A stretch of 64,000 bases of DNA from Clostridium septicum (GCF_003606265.1 NZ_CP023671.1:2356001-2420000), one strand, 5' to 3'. Shown: positions 9,456 through 18,032, numbered from the stretch's first letter. Notes: a model not told the origin generated them from the sequence alone. Made by a program: numbers and translations.

Positions 9456-10334
9456 ATGTTTGCAAGATCAGGAGAAGAATTATTAGAAATTTGCAATAAT
9501 GAAAATATAAATTTAAGTGAGTATGCTATAAGATTTGAAATGGAGAATAATGAATTATCAAGAGATGAAGTTTATGAAAAGATGAGAAAAAATCTTGAGG
9601 TAATGAAAGTTGGAGCTATGGAAGGCAGAGAAAAGGCTGTTTATTCTGTAAGTGGACTTATAGGAGGAGATGCATATAAGCTGCAAAAGTACTTAGAAAG
9701 TGGTAAGTCTTTAACAGGGGATACAATGATAATGGCTATGGCTATGGCTTTATCATCTTCAGAGGTTAATGCTTCTATGGGGAAAATTGTGGCATGTCCA
9801 ACAGCAGGATCTTGCGGAATAGTTCCATCGGTTATCTTATCAGCAGGAGAGAAATTAGGGAAAAATGATAAAGAACTTATAGAGGCATTGTTTGCAGCAT
9901 CAGCAGTTGGGATGATTATAGGGATGAATGCAACACTTGCCGGCGCAGAAGGTGGATGTCAAGCAGAATGTGGCTCAGCAGCAGCAATGGCATCAGCAGC
10001 AGTAGTTGAAATGATGGGAGGAACTCCTAAAATGGCATTAGATGCAGGGGCAATTGTTCTTAAAAATGTTTTAGGTTTAGTTTGTGATCCAGTTGCTGGA
10101 CTTGTTGAAATACCATGTGCTAAGAGAAATTCATCAGGAGCAATAAGTGCTTTATGTACAGCGGATTTGGTTATGGCGGGAGTTGAATCAAAAATTCCAT
10201 TTGATGATACTGTATCGGCTATGTATAAAGTTGGAAAGAGTTTACCAGCTGCTTTAAGAGAAACAGCTCTTGGTGGAGTGGCTATTACTAAAGCTGGACT
10301 TGAACTTAAAAAGAAAGTATTTGGAGAAAAGTAG
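9456..10334 (+). CDS. sdaAA: L-serine dehydratase, iron-sulfur-dependent, alpha subunit
   Basis: 292 residues. The cysteine motifs that carry the [4Fe-4S] cluster are all visible: CPTAGSCGIVP, GGCQAECGSAA and CDPVAGLVEIPC. It is the catalytic partner of SdaAB. I start at the ATG at 9456 (MFARSGEE), with GGTGA five bases upstream. An in-frame ATG at 9444 would overlap sdaAB and has its purine run too close. Confidence 0.94.
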   Translation: MFARSGEELLEICNNENINLSEYAIRFEMENNELSRDEVYEKMRKNLEVMKVGAMEGREKAVYSVSGLIGGDAYKLQKYLESGKSLTGDTMIMAMAMALSSSEVNASMGKIVACPTAGSCGIVPSVILSAGEKLGKNDKELIEALFAASAVGMIIGMNATLAGAEGGCQAECGSAAAMASAAVVEMMGGTPKMALDAGAIVLKNVLGLVCDPVAGLVEIPCAKRNSSGAISALCTADLVMAGVESKIPFDDTVSAMYKVGKSLPAALRETALGGVAITKAGLELKKKVFGEK

Positions 10335-10361
10335 AGGTTAAAATTAAATTAAAGTTTATTT

Positions 10362-10453
10362 AGAGCTAGGGGAGCTATGTTTTAGCTGAGATTGAAAATA
10401 AAATTTTCTAAACCCTTGAACCTGATATGGCTAGAACCATCGTAGGAAAGCAC
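10362..10453 (+). promoter_or_regulatory. TPP (THI-box) riboswitch
   Basis: The conserved blocks of the thiamine pyrophosphate aptamer are present in order: GGGGAGCT, GCTGAGATTG, ACCCTTGAACCTGAT, and CATCGTAGGAAAG. It lies in the leader of thiW and is followed by a terminator hairpin, so thiamine pyrophosphate binding should stop transcription. The short linker stem carries AT-rich species-specific sequence. Confidence 0.95.
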
Positions 10454-10482
10454 TAATAATTTATATATTATTATGTTTAATT

Positions 10483-10510
10483 AAGGTATAGCTATGGCTA
10501 TACCTTTTTT
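10483..10510 (+). terminator. Riboswitch expression-platform terminator
   Basis: AAGGTATAGC tatg GCTATACCTTTTTT, a perfect 10-bp stem with T-run, between the TPP aptamer and thiW. It is the expected off-switch. Confidence 0.88.
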
Positions 10511-10536
10511 ATTAATTTAGAATTAAAGGAGAAAAA

Positions 10537-11034
10537 ATGAACAAAGAAAAAATTTCAACAAAAAAACTGGCATTAAGTGGTATATTAGTAGCTATATCTA
10601 CTATATTAGGTACATTTTCAATACCATTTTTAGGAGCTAAAATATCACCAGTACAACATTTTATTAATGTATTATCAGCAGTTACTATAGGACAGGTTTA
10701 TGGAGTAGGAACTGCATTTGTAACATCATTATTAAGAAATATATTGGGGACAGGTAGTTTACTTGCATTTCCAGGAAGTATGATAGGGGCATTTTTAGAT
10801 GGATTCATATATAGTAAATTTAATAAAGTAGAAGGTGCTTTAATAGGAGAAATCATAGGAACTGGAATACTAGGAGCTATAGTAGCATTTCCAATAGCAT
10901 CTATAATTTTAGGAAAGGATGTAGCGTTGTTTTTCTATGTAGTTCCTTTTTCATTAAGCTCTTTATTTGGTGGGATAATAGCATATATTTTAATTAAAAT
11001 ACATAGCGTAAGAATTTTATTAAAAAAAAATTAG
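10537..11034 (+). CDS. thiW: ThiW, substrate-binding (S) component of a thiamine-precursor ECF transporter
   Basis: 165 residues, five or six hydrophobic helices. The family pattern is visible in GAKISPVQHFINVLSAV and FPGSMIGAFLDGFIYS. ThiW proteins are thought to import the thiazole precursor and need the shared ECF energising module (EcfA-A'-T), which is not in this window. The upstream TPP riboswitch gives direct regulatory support for the thiamine link. AAAGGAG lies upstream of the ATG. Confidence 0.9.
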   Translation: MNKEKISTKKLALSGILVAISTILGTFSIPFLGAKISPVQHFINVLSAVTIGQVYGVGTAFVTSLLRNILGTGSLLAFPGSMIGAFLDGFIYSKFNKVEGALIGEIIGTGILGAIVAFPIASIILGKDVALFFYVVPFSLSSLFGGIIAYILIKIHSVRILLKKN

Positions 11035-11124
11035 ACAAGCATATAAAGTTTTAACATATCTAAGTACATTAGAATATTATAAAATAAACTTAATATTTGT
11101 TCCTATTTTAGAGAGGGAAAAAAT

Positions 11125-11970
11125 ATGCAAATTAATATAGAGGCTTTAACCGATATTTTAGACATTCAAAAGGATAGCAAACCTCTTATACATTGTATTT
11201 CTAATTTGGTTACTATAAATGACTTAGTACAAAGTATTTTATGTTACAGCGGTAAGCCTATAATAGCTCAGGGAATAGAAGAAGTTAATGAAATAGCTTG
11301 CAATTCTAAAGGATTGTTATTAAATTTGGGAACATTAGATAGTAATAGGGTAGAAGCAATGGAAAAATCACTAAAGGCAGTAAGAAAGAAAAATATTCCA
11401 GTATTATTAGATATAGATGGAATAGACATGTCTTTTTTTAGACAAGATACAGCTTTAAGGTTTTTAACAAGATACAATATAAATATAGTAAAGGGAAAAC
11501 TCTCAGAATTTAAGAGGTTAGTTGATAGTGAAAGTAATATAAATAATATTGATTCCATTGACATAACAATAAAGGGAAATTGTGAAATAAGATCAGAAAT
11601 AAAAAATGTGGCAAGAAAATTTAGAAATATAGTGGTGGTAGTAGATAAAGAGTATTATGTAACAGATGGATTTAGTGAATTTTTTATAATGAATGGAGAT
11701 GTAATATTTGAAAAAATATATAGTATTAATACTATATTTAGCGGATTAATTGCTACTGGCATGGCGGTAACTTCTACAAAGGCAGAAATGATAAAAGCGA
11801 TTTTAGTAGCAATTGTAACTATAGGTGTATGCCAGGAGTTAGTATTGCAAAAGAAAAAGGAAAGCGATGGATTAATTATTTTAAAACAACACTTATTTGA
11901 TGAGATATTTAATATAAAAAAGGAAGATTTAAAGAAAATGGGAAATATAATATATGAGTTTAAAAGATAA
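11125..11970 (+). CDS. ThiM-like hydroxyethylthiazole kinase homologue, probably degenerate
   Basis: 281 residues. The N-terminal half clearly follows hydroxyethylthiazole kinase: PLIHCISNLVTINDLVQSIL, an IEEVNEIA segment, and NLGTLDSNRVEAMEKSLKA. However, the VLDPVGVGA region is replaced by VLLDIDGIDMSFF. The C-terminal GTGC anion-hole motif with its catalytic Cys is replaced by YSINTIFSGLI. It is therefore unlikely to phosphorylate the thiazole as ThiM does. It follows thiW by 90 bases with no terminator between and so should share TPP control. It may be a decaying gene or may have a changed role; the frame is intact and has its own GAGAGGG ribosome site. Confidence 0.7.
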   Translation: MQINIEALTDILDIQKDSKPLIHCISNLVTINDLVQSILCYSGKPIIAQGIEEVNEIACNSKGLLLNLGTLDSNRVEAMEKSLKAVRKKNIPVLLDIDGIDMSFFRQDTALRFLTRYNINIVKGKLSEFKRLVDSESNINNIDSIDITIKGNCEIRSEIKNVARKFRNIVVVVDKEYYVTDGFSEFFIMNGDVIFEKIYSINTIFSGLIATGMAVTSTKAEMIKAILVAIVTIGVCQELVLQKKKESDGLIILKQHLFDEIFNIKKEDLKKMGNIIYEFKR

Positions 11971-11992
11971 AAAAATTTATTTAATTTTTTAG

Positions 11993-12029
11993 AAGTAAGT
12001 GATGCTAAAAAGTATCACTTACTTTTTTG
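11993..12029 (+). terminator. Terminator after the thiW-thiM-like unit
   Basis: AAGTAAGTGAT and ATCACTTACTT form an 11-bp stem with a 10-base loop and a T6 tail. Confidence 0.88.
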
Positions 12030-12049
12030 TAAAATAAATTTAATAAAAT

Positions 12050-12099
12050 TAGTATATTGTAATAATACTTACAGATATATGTATTATTACAATATACTA
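12050..12099. repeat. Perfect 19-bp inverted repeat
   Basis: TAGTATATTGTAATAATAC at 12050-12068 and its exact complement at 12081-12099, with a 12-base spacer. It has no T-run on either side and lies 20 bases after another terminator, so it is not an ordinary terminator. It is the only marked structure in the 225 bases before the next gene. Confidence 0.8.
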
Positions 12100-12202
12100 G
12101 TTGTAATTCAATTAAATTGAAGTAATAGAGAATTTCGAATGTTTATTTTATGTTTTTATAAGTTCATCTATTAATATGATAAATCACAAAAAAATTAATA
12201 CA

Positions 12203-12211
12203 CATATTATA
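12203..12211 (+). promoter_or_regulatory. Possible sigma-K-type -10 element
   Basis: CATATTATA fits the late-sporulation sigma-K -10 pattern CATAnnnTA, 44 bases before the start codon of the next gene. A CACA at 12185 could be the -35, but its spacing is 2-3 bases shorter than usual. Weak. Confidence 0.25.
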
Positions 12212-12254
12212 TAGTATAACGAATATATCAAATTAAGTAGGGGATGAGAGAGTA

Positions 12255-13154
12255 TTGAAAACTAAAGATGAGAAGAAGCAAGAGAAATCTATTATTTATA
12301 AAGAGATTATTTCACCAGATAGTTTTATAAATAAATATGGAAATAAAGAGTATGTAGTAGAAGGAATCGGATCAAGTGTAAGTTGTATTATGAAAATAAA
12401 TAAATCTGAAGATAAAATAAGTAATATGGTTATAGATATTATTTTTCCAGAAGGAATGAGCTATATACCTGAAAGTTTTGTAATTGGAATATATAAAGAA
12501 AAAGACTTAAAATGGTTACGAAGTAAAGATTTCATAAAAATAAAGGAAGATAAAATTATCTTAAATATTGGAAATACTAATAGTTGTTATTATGTGTTTT
12601 ATAACCTTAAGGTTTGTGAAATTAAAAAAACTTATCTGGATAAAACAATAATAAATTATAATAATATAACTGATAGTTTAAGTTTAACTATAAAGTATAA
12701 ATTAAATTCAGGAGTATTAAACGCCAATAAAAGTGTAGTATTAGAAGATTTAGATGATAATAAAAATAAAAGAATAAACTACAATATGGAGTTTAAAAGT
12801 TATGGGTATTTTAATGAGAATTATATATTTTTTAGTGAGAAACTTGATAATAATATAAAAATTTTATCAGTTGATGTACCGGATAACTTCACTTATAAAA
12901 TAGAGGACGATAATACAATAACATTTTTTAATGATAAAGGAGATATTAATTACGGAGATCATTTTAATGTTACAATAATTGCAAATGTAGATAATATATT
13001 TATTGAAGAAAATATTAATAATATAAATAAAAACAAACTAGATAAAAATATTAATAATAGATCAAATATTCTATTATCAGACGATTTATTTATAGAGGAT
13101 AATAGCAATATAATAATTCAAGTTGTAAATAACTCAGAAGGAGTAATTAATTAG
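12255..13154 (+). CDS. Signal-less beta-rich protein of unknown function (DUF11-like?)
   Basis: 299 residues starting with TTG, preceded by GGGGATGAGAG. There is no signal peptide, membrane helix or LPXTG motif. Two strand-rich halves (about 15-150 and 155-265) resemble, by eye only, DUF11/fimbrial-type beta-sandwiches (VIDIIFPEGMSYIPESF; SVDVPDNFTYKIEDDNTI). The C-terminal 35 residues are Asn/Ile-rich. The same ribosome-binding leader (GGGGATGAGAG) precedes the two CnaB genes that follow, suggesting one group. I infer a spore-surface component, but the function is not known. Confidence 0.6.
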   Translation: MKTKDEKKQEKSIIYKEIISPDSFINKYGNKEYVVEGIGSSVSCIMKINKSEDKISNMVIDIIFPEGMSYIPESFVIGIYKEKDLKWLRSKDFIKIKEDKIILNIGNTNSCYYVFYNLKVCEIKKTYLDKTIINYNNITDSLSLTIKYKLNSGVLNANKSVVLEDLDDNKNKRINYNMEFKSYGYFNENYIFFSEKLDNNIKILSVDVPDNFTYKIEDDNTITFFNDKGDINYGDHFNVTIIANVDNIFIEENINNINKNKLDKNINNRSNILLSDDLFIEDNSNIIIQVVNNSEGVIN

Positions 13155-13163
13155 AATTTATGG

Positions 13164-13211
13164 ATAGTTATAGTGTTGATATATAAGATATTTATACTAT
13201 AACTATTTTTC
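13164..13211 (+). terminator. Terminator with long loop after 12255-13154
   Basis: ATAGTTATAGT and ACTATAACTAT (11 bp, perfect) enclose 21 bases and are followed by TTTTTC. The remaining about 350 bases up to the next gene hold only AT-rich DNA and a weak 7-bp hairpin (13274-13294). Confidence 0.55.
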
Positions 13212-13558
13212 TATAATTTATTTAGCAAATATTAATTAGACAATTGCAATAGTATTAATATTTATATAAAAAAACTTATTAGTTTAAATAATAAGCAAAA
13301 AAAGAGCTATTTTTACAAATTAAACTATAAATTAATAAAAATAATTTAGTTAATAGCAATTTTTTATCTTTATTCATAAGTTAATTAGTAGAAGAGAAAA
13401 TTCTATTAGAAATGATAGGAGAGTTTAAGTAATATATTGTTAAATTGTATAATTTGTCAATAAATAATTTGTAGAAATTATTTAAAGTGACTTCGTAAGT
13501 ATAGAAGTAATGCTCTCATGAAAAACAATTAAAAAGTAACTAAAAGGGGAATGAGATC

Positions 13559-14908
13559 ATGAAACCAGAGACAAATGAAACTGAAAAAGAAACTAAAAAT
13601 TTGGAATCAACAAATTTTAATTCAAGTTCAGGAGTTAAACAATTCACTATTAATCAAGGACAAACAACACCATTAAATTTAACTATAGCTAATAAACCAA
13701 TTCAGGGATCATTGGAAATAACAAAAATAGATGCTATAACTAAAGCACCGTTACAAGGAGCAACATTTAATGTATTAAATTTAGCAGGAAAAGTAGTAGG
13801 AACGGGAACAACAAATAGTAAAGGTAAGTTAACAATAAATAATCTTCCAGCAGGAAACTACACTTATGTAGAAACAGTAGCACCAACAGGATATGTACTA
13901 GATAGTACACCAGTACCATTTAGTATAAAAACAAATGGGCAAGTAGTAACAGCAAAGATAGTAAACCAAGCAATAGAAGGATCTTTAGAAATAACAAAAA
14001 TAGATGCAATAACAGAAGCACCATTGTCATGTGCAAAATTTGTTATAAGGAATAATCAGAATAATATAGTTGCTTGTGGTTGGACAAATAGTCAAGGAAA
14101 ATTATGCTTTAGTTTACCTTATGGTAGTTACACTTATCAAGAAGTTTGTGCTCCAAAGGGATATCAAAGCAATACAACTCCAATATTATTTGAAATAAAT
14201 ACAAGCAATGAAGTTGTTATGGCTAACGTAACGAATCAAGCGATAACACCACCAGTAAATAATAATGGTATTCTAAAAATAACTAAGGTAGACTTATGCA
14301 ATATAGGTGAAGTTCTACCAGGCGCTAAATTCCAAATAATTAATTCTAAGGGCAATATAGTAAAAACAGTTGTAACCAATAATCAAGGGGTTGCAGAGGT
14401 AAGTTTACCAGCAGGAATTTATTATGTAATAGAAATAAAAGCACCAATTGGATATGGAATATGCAGAACAAGAAGAAGAATAACAGTAATGGCAGGAAAG
14501 ACATCAGAATTATTATCTAGAAATAGAAAACTAAATAATTTCTGTAAATGTAATCCTTGTTGTTACAATTCTTGTGATTTTCCAAATTATAAAATAATAC
14601 CGCCAGTAAATAATAATGGTATATTAAAAATAACAAAAGTAGATTTGTGTAATATAGGTGAAGTTTTACCAGGAGCTCAATTCCAGATAGTTGATTGTAA
14701 TGGAAATATAGTAAAAACAGTTGTAACTAATAATCAAGGAATTGCAGAGGTAAGTTTACCAGCAGGAATTTATTATGTAATAGAAATAAAAGCACCAATT
14801 GGATATGGAATATGCAGAACAAGAAGAAGAATAACAGTAATGGCAGGAAAGACATCGGAGTTACTATCTAGAGATATAAAGATAAATGGATTTTCATATC
14901 CATATTAG
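13559..14908 (+). CDS. CnaB/SpaA-type repeat protein without signal peptide, Cys-rich linker
   Basis: 449 residues. A polar N-terminal tail (MKPETNETEKETKN...) is followed by four prealbumin-like CnaB domains: about 49-140, 141-230, 231-325 and 348-449. Domains 1 and 2 keep the isopeptide set: Lys in EITKID, Glu in ETVAPTGY or EVCAPKGY, and Asn in the last strand. Domains 3 and 4 are near copies and end in GICRTRRRITVMAGKTSELL. Between them is a Cys-rich linker (FCKCNPCCYNSCDF). There is no signal peptide and no sortase motif. The absence of export signals, the free cysteines and a partner gene with a matching N-terminus point to a protein assembled inside the mother cell, such as exosporium or spore appendage; this is inference. 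Confidence 0.78.
   Translation: MKPETNETEKETKNLESTNFNSSSGVKQFTINQGQTTPLNLTIANKPIQGSLEITKIDAITKAPLQGATFNVLNLAGKVVGTGTTNSKGKLTINNLPAGNYTYVETVAPTGYVLDSTPVPFSIKTNGQVVTAKIVNQAIEGSLEITKIDAITEAPLSCAKFVIRNNQNNIVACGWTNSQGKLCFSLPYGSYTYQEVCAPKGYQSNTTPILFEINTSNEVVMANVTNQAITPPVNNNGILKITKVDLCNIGEVLPGAKFQIINSKGNIVKTVVTNNQGVAEVSLPAGIYYVIEIKAPIGYGICRTRRRITVMAGKTSELLSRNRKLNNFCKCNPCCYNSCDFPNYKIIPPVNNNGILKITKVDLCNIGEVLPGAQFQIVDCNGNIVKTVVTNNQGIAEVSLPAGIYYVIEIKAPIGYGICRTRRRITVMAGKTSELLSRDIKINGFSYPY
14250..14873 (+). repeat. Internal duplication, two CnaB units 351 bp apart
   Basis: Unit 14250-14522 and unit 14601-14873 share almost all bases (both encode PPVNNNGILKITKVDLCNIG and the following domain), separated by the Cys-rich linker. 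It indicates a recent duplication inside the gene. Confidence 0.85.
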
Positions 14909-14923
14909 TATTAAAAATTAAAT

Positions 14924-14955
14924 AAGAGACCCACTAAAAAGGGTCTCTTTGTTTA
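14924..14955 (+). terminator. Terminator after first CnaB gene
   Basis: AAGAGACCC and GGGTCTCTT form a 9-bp stem with an 8-base loop, followed by TGTTT. Confidence 0.8.
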
Positions 14956-15119
14956 AAGCATAGTAAAATATATACAAGTTAAAATAAATTATTTATTAAA
15001 AGTATGAATAAAAACTCAAATATACTGAATTTTGAAAAGAAGTTTGAAGTTTTGCTTAGATAGGTAGTAATGATAGATAAAAATAATATTAAAAATATTG
15101 ACTTAAAGGGGATAAGAGT

Positions 15120-16313
15120 ATGAAAATAGAAACAAATGAAAGCAGAAAAGAAAAAAATAATTTAGATTCAAAAAAATCTGAAGTTGATAATCTAAATGAA
15201 AATGCAACTTTAACAAATCCTAAAGAATTTACAATAACACCTGAACAAACTAAACCAGTTGAAATAACAGTTAATGATACAGCAATAACAGGTACGGTTA
15301 ATATAACTGTAAATGATCAAAATAATAAGCCAGTAGTTGGAGCTCAGATACAAGTAATAGATTCAACAGGTAATGTAGTACAAACAGTAACTACTAATTC
15401 TTTAGGTGAAGCAAATATAACAAATTTACCATATGGGAATTATACTTTAAAGGAATCTAAAGTACCCGAGGGATATATTTTGGCAAGTACTAATCCAATA
15501 ACTATTTCTATAAAGGCTAATAATCAAGTATTACCAGAAAATATAATAAATACAGTAATAACGGGTTCATTACAAGTAACTAAGACTGATGAAGAAAAAA
15601 CAAAACCTATACAAGGTGCTACATTCCAAATACGACAAAGTTCAAATAGTTCAGTAGTATCAACTCAAACTACTAACGCTTCAGGACAATTTACAGTATT
15701 AGATTTACCATATGGTAGTTATAATCTTGTAGAAATGGCGGTACCAGAGGGATATGTTTTAAATTCAAATCCTATTCCATTTTCTATAAAGACTAATAAC
15801 GAAGTAGTGACTCAAGATATAACTAATAAAGAAAAAACAGGTGAACTAATTATTAAAAAAGAAGATGCTACAACTAGTGAGCTACTAGAAGGCGCAGTAT
15901 TTACTATTACAAATTCTGCAGGAAAATCATTTGGTACAGTAACAACAGGTAGTGATGGGCAAGGAAATATAAATTTATTACCTGGAGATTATATTGCAAC
16001 AGAAACTACACCACCAAGTGGATATGTTTCAAATACTACAGAACAAAATTTTACTATACCATTTAATCCACAAGCACCAGTAATGTTAACTTTTAAGGAT
16101 ACTAAACAATTATGCAAAGTAACTATTACTAAGGTGGATGCAAGTAATACTAGCAAAGTTTTACAAGGAGCAACCTTTACAATTAAAACTCAAGAAGGCG
16201 TTATAGTCCAAACTCTTACGACAGGATTAGATGGAACTGCAACTACAAGTTTATCAGCAGGGACTTATACACTAGAGGAAATTGAAGCTCCAGTAGGATA
16301 TGTAACAATGTAA
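15120..16313 (+). CDS. CnaB/SpaA-type repeat protein without signal peptide, ending inside a domain
   Basis: 397 residues. The N-terminal tail MKIETNESRKEKNN matches that of the previous CnaB gene, followed by a shared bridging motif (EFTITPEQTKPVEITVN; the neighbour has QFTINQGQTTPLNLTI). CnaB domains follow at about 54-145, 146-240, 241-333 and 334-397. The fourth stops at EAPVGYVTM and so lacks its closing strand, which normally holds the isopeptide Asn/Asp. No frameshift or further coding sequence follows. No signal peptide or LPXTG. Its own terminators on both sides make it a separate transcript. It is probably a structural surface protein of the same set. Confidence 0.76.
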   Translation: MKIETNESRKEKNNLDSKKSEVDNLNENATLTNPKEFTITPEQTKPVEITVNDTAITGTVNITVNDQNNKPVVGAQIQVIDSTGNVVQTVTTNSLGEANITNLPYGNYTLKESKVPEGYILASTNPITISIKANNQVLPENIINTVITGSLQVTKTDEEKTKPIQGATFQIRQSSNSSVVSTQTTNASGQFTVLDLPYGSYNLVEMAVPEGYVLNSNPIPFSIKTNNEVVTQDITNKEKTGELIIKKEDATTSELLEGAVFTITNSAGKSFGTVTTGSDGQGNINLLPGDYIATETTPPSGYVSNTTEQNFTIPFNPQAPVMLTFKDTKQLCKVTITKVDASNTSKVLQGATFTIKTQEGVIVQTLTTGLDGTATTSLSAGTYTLEEIEAPVGYVTM

Positions 16314-16351
16314 ATTTAATATTCTTATTTTATGAAATTATATTTAATTAA

Positions 16352-16397
16352 AAATAGATCTCCACTAAGAATGTTCTTAGTGGAGATCTATTTTATT
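16352..16397. terminator. Bidirectional terminator between CnaB gene and brnQ
   Basis: A perfect long stem: ATAGATCTCCACTAAGAA and its complement with a 2-base loop, A-rich before and T-rich after. It serves convergent transcripts. Confidence 0.88.
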
Positions 16398-16472
16398 TCA
16401 GTTAATGCTATAAACAATTTATTTAATATTTAAAAGGTTATATATTAATAAAGTTTAATTAATATATAGCAT

Positions 16473-17744
16473 TTATATTTCATTTGCATTTATTTGAGGT
16501 TGAGTAGAAAATATAATGTATCCTAAACATATAGCAAGTAATGTAGGTAAAACCCAACCAAAACCTATATTAGCAAGTGGGATGAAACTAAGGTTCAAAC
16601 CTGGTATAGCAAAAAGTAGGCCAAATATTAATGAAGTATATACACCTAATTTTACTGCTTTTATATTTGTAATATATTTTGATAATAGTGTTGTAACTAT
16701 AAGTGTTATTGAAACCGGATATAGAACATTTAATATTGGTTCAGATAAAACTACTATTTTATCAACTCCAAGGCAAGCAATTCCAAGACTTATAATAGCT
16801 AAAACAATGGCATTTAACTTAAATGAAAGTTTACCTTTTGACACTTTTTCAAAGAAAGTAGCTCCAGCGGTTAAAAGTCCAATTGAAGTAGTTAAACAAG
16901 CAAGTCCCATTGCAACACCTATAAGAGTTGTTCCAATATTACCTAAAACACTCTTTGATATTAATAAAAGTAATCCAGTTTTTCCGATATCAGATGGTGC
17001 TAAGTTTACAGTCTGAGCACCTATATACATTAATCCACCATAGACAAAAGCAAGTCCTATTACAGCAACTAAGCTAGATTTTAAAATCATAGATGGCATT
17101 TGTTTTTCTTTATATCCTTTAGAAATTAGAGATGTTGTTATAATTCCAGCAAATAATAATGCTGCAATTGCATCCATAGTTTGATAACCTTGTAATAATG
17201 CTGATGGTAAAACAGAAGTAGCATTAGTATTAAGAATTTCACCTATAGGCATAAAAATTCCTTTAATAATAATTATTGTTAATATAATTAATAATGCAGG
17301 TGTTAAATATTTTCCTATAGCATCTATTACAGATGAACTTCTAAGTACAAAAAATAAATTTATTAAAAAATATATCGTCATAGCAACTAATGGAGATATA
17401 TTAGGGAAAAATGGATGTATAGTAAGTTCATAAGTTGTTGCTGCAGTTCTAGGAATACCAAGCATTGGTCCTATAGCGATAAAAAGAATAGCAGTACATA
17501 AAACAGCAAATTTTTTATCAATTTTTCCGGCTAAAGTCTCAAAAGTACCATCGCCTTTAGAACAAGCCAGAATAGCAAGTAAAGGCAGTCCAACCCCAGT
17601 TATAATAAAACCGATAATTCCAAGGAAAAAGTCTTTTCCTAAAGTATGTCCAAGAAATGCTGGAAAAATTAAATTTCCAGCCCCAAAAAACATAGAAAAT
17701 AAGGCAAAGCCTATAACAATCGAATCTTTAGTATTTTTTCTCAT
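16473..17744 (-). CDS. brnQ: BrnQ branched-chain amino acid transport system II carrier protein
   Basis: 423 residues, about 12 membrane helices. The family hallmark is at the N-terminus: ALFSMFFGAGNLIFPAFLG. It imports leucine, isoleucine and valine with a cation. The start at 17744 (MRKNTKDS) is chosen because AAGGAAGGG lies directly before it; an in-frame ATG at 17786 lacks such a site. A candidate CcpA operator lies 60 bases upstream. Confidence 0.93.
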   Translation of the reverse strand: MRKNTKDSIVIGFALFSMFFGAGNLIFPAFLGHTLGKDFFLGIIGFIITGVGLPLLAILACSKGDGTFETLAGKIDKKFAVLCTAILFIAIGPMLGIPRTAATTYELTIHPFFPNISPLVAMTIYFLINLFFVLRSSSVIDAIGKYLTPALLIILTIIIIKGIFMPIGEILNTNATSVLPSALLQGYQTMDAIAALLFAGIITTSLISKGYKEKQMPSMILKSSLVAVIGLAFVYGGLMYIGAQTVNLAPSDIGKTGLLLLISKSVLGNIGTTLIGVAMGLACLTTSIGLLTAGATFFEKVSKGKLSFKLNAIVLAIISLGIACLGVDKIVVLSEPILNVLYPVSITLIVTTLLSKYITNIKAVKLGVYTSLIFGLLFAIPGLNLSFIPLANIGFGWVLPTLLAICLGYIIFSTQPQINANEI

Positions 17745-17805
17745 AATGTCCCTTCCTTCATACGTGTTAATAATGTTTTCCGACAATAAATTTACAAATA
17801 AATAA

Positions 17806-17819
17806 TGAGAACGGTAACA
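17806..17819 (-). promoter_or_regulatory. Candidate cre (CcpA) site upstream of brnQ
   Basis: TGTTACCGTTCTCA on the minus strand matches the cre consensus TGWAANCGNTNWCA with one mismatch, 62 bases before the brnQ start. It could make brnQ subject to carbon control. Confidence 0.3.
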
Positions 17820-17985
17820 AATTACTAACGTATATATAATAAAATTAAATATCTATCAAATAATACTTGTTTATATTATCATGGAATTTAAATATATTCA
17901 ATAAGTTTTCAAAATGAAATAATAGAAAAAATGGATTTAATATAGGATAATAATAAAATAATACCAATTTATTTATTAAATTATC

Positions 17986-18019
17986 AAAAAAGAGGATTCA
18001 AAATGAATCCTCTTTTTTA
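17986..18019 (-). terminator. Terminator of the LCP operon
   Basis: AAGAGGATTCA aaa TGAATCCTCTT with A6 on one side and T6 on the other, immediately after the second LCP gene. It could also stop transcripts arriving on the plus strand. Confidence 0.82.
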
Positions 18020-18032
18020 AACTGTTAAATTT

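Noticed and set aside
13211..13558. Sigma-K promoter before the first CnaB gene
   Set aside because: CATAAGTTA at 13375 fits the -10 pattern, but there is no AC-type -35 at proper distance and it lies 176 bases from the start codon.
16516..17016. 166-codon plus-strand frame opposite brnQ
   Set aside because: Antisense shadow of a clearly recognised transporter, with no ribosome site.
17801..17820. Fur-type iron box upstream of brnQ
   Set aside because: AATAATGAGAACGGTAAC is only a partial match to the Fur palindrome; a cre site fits better.
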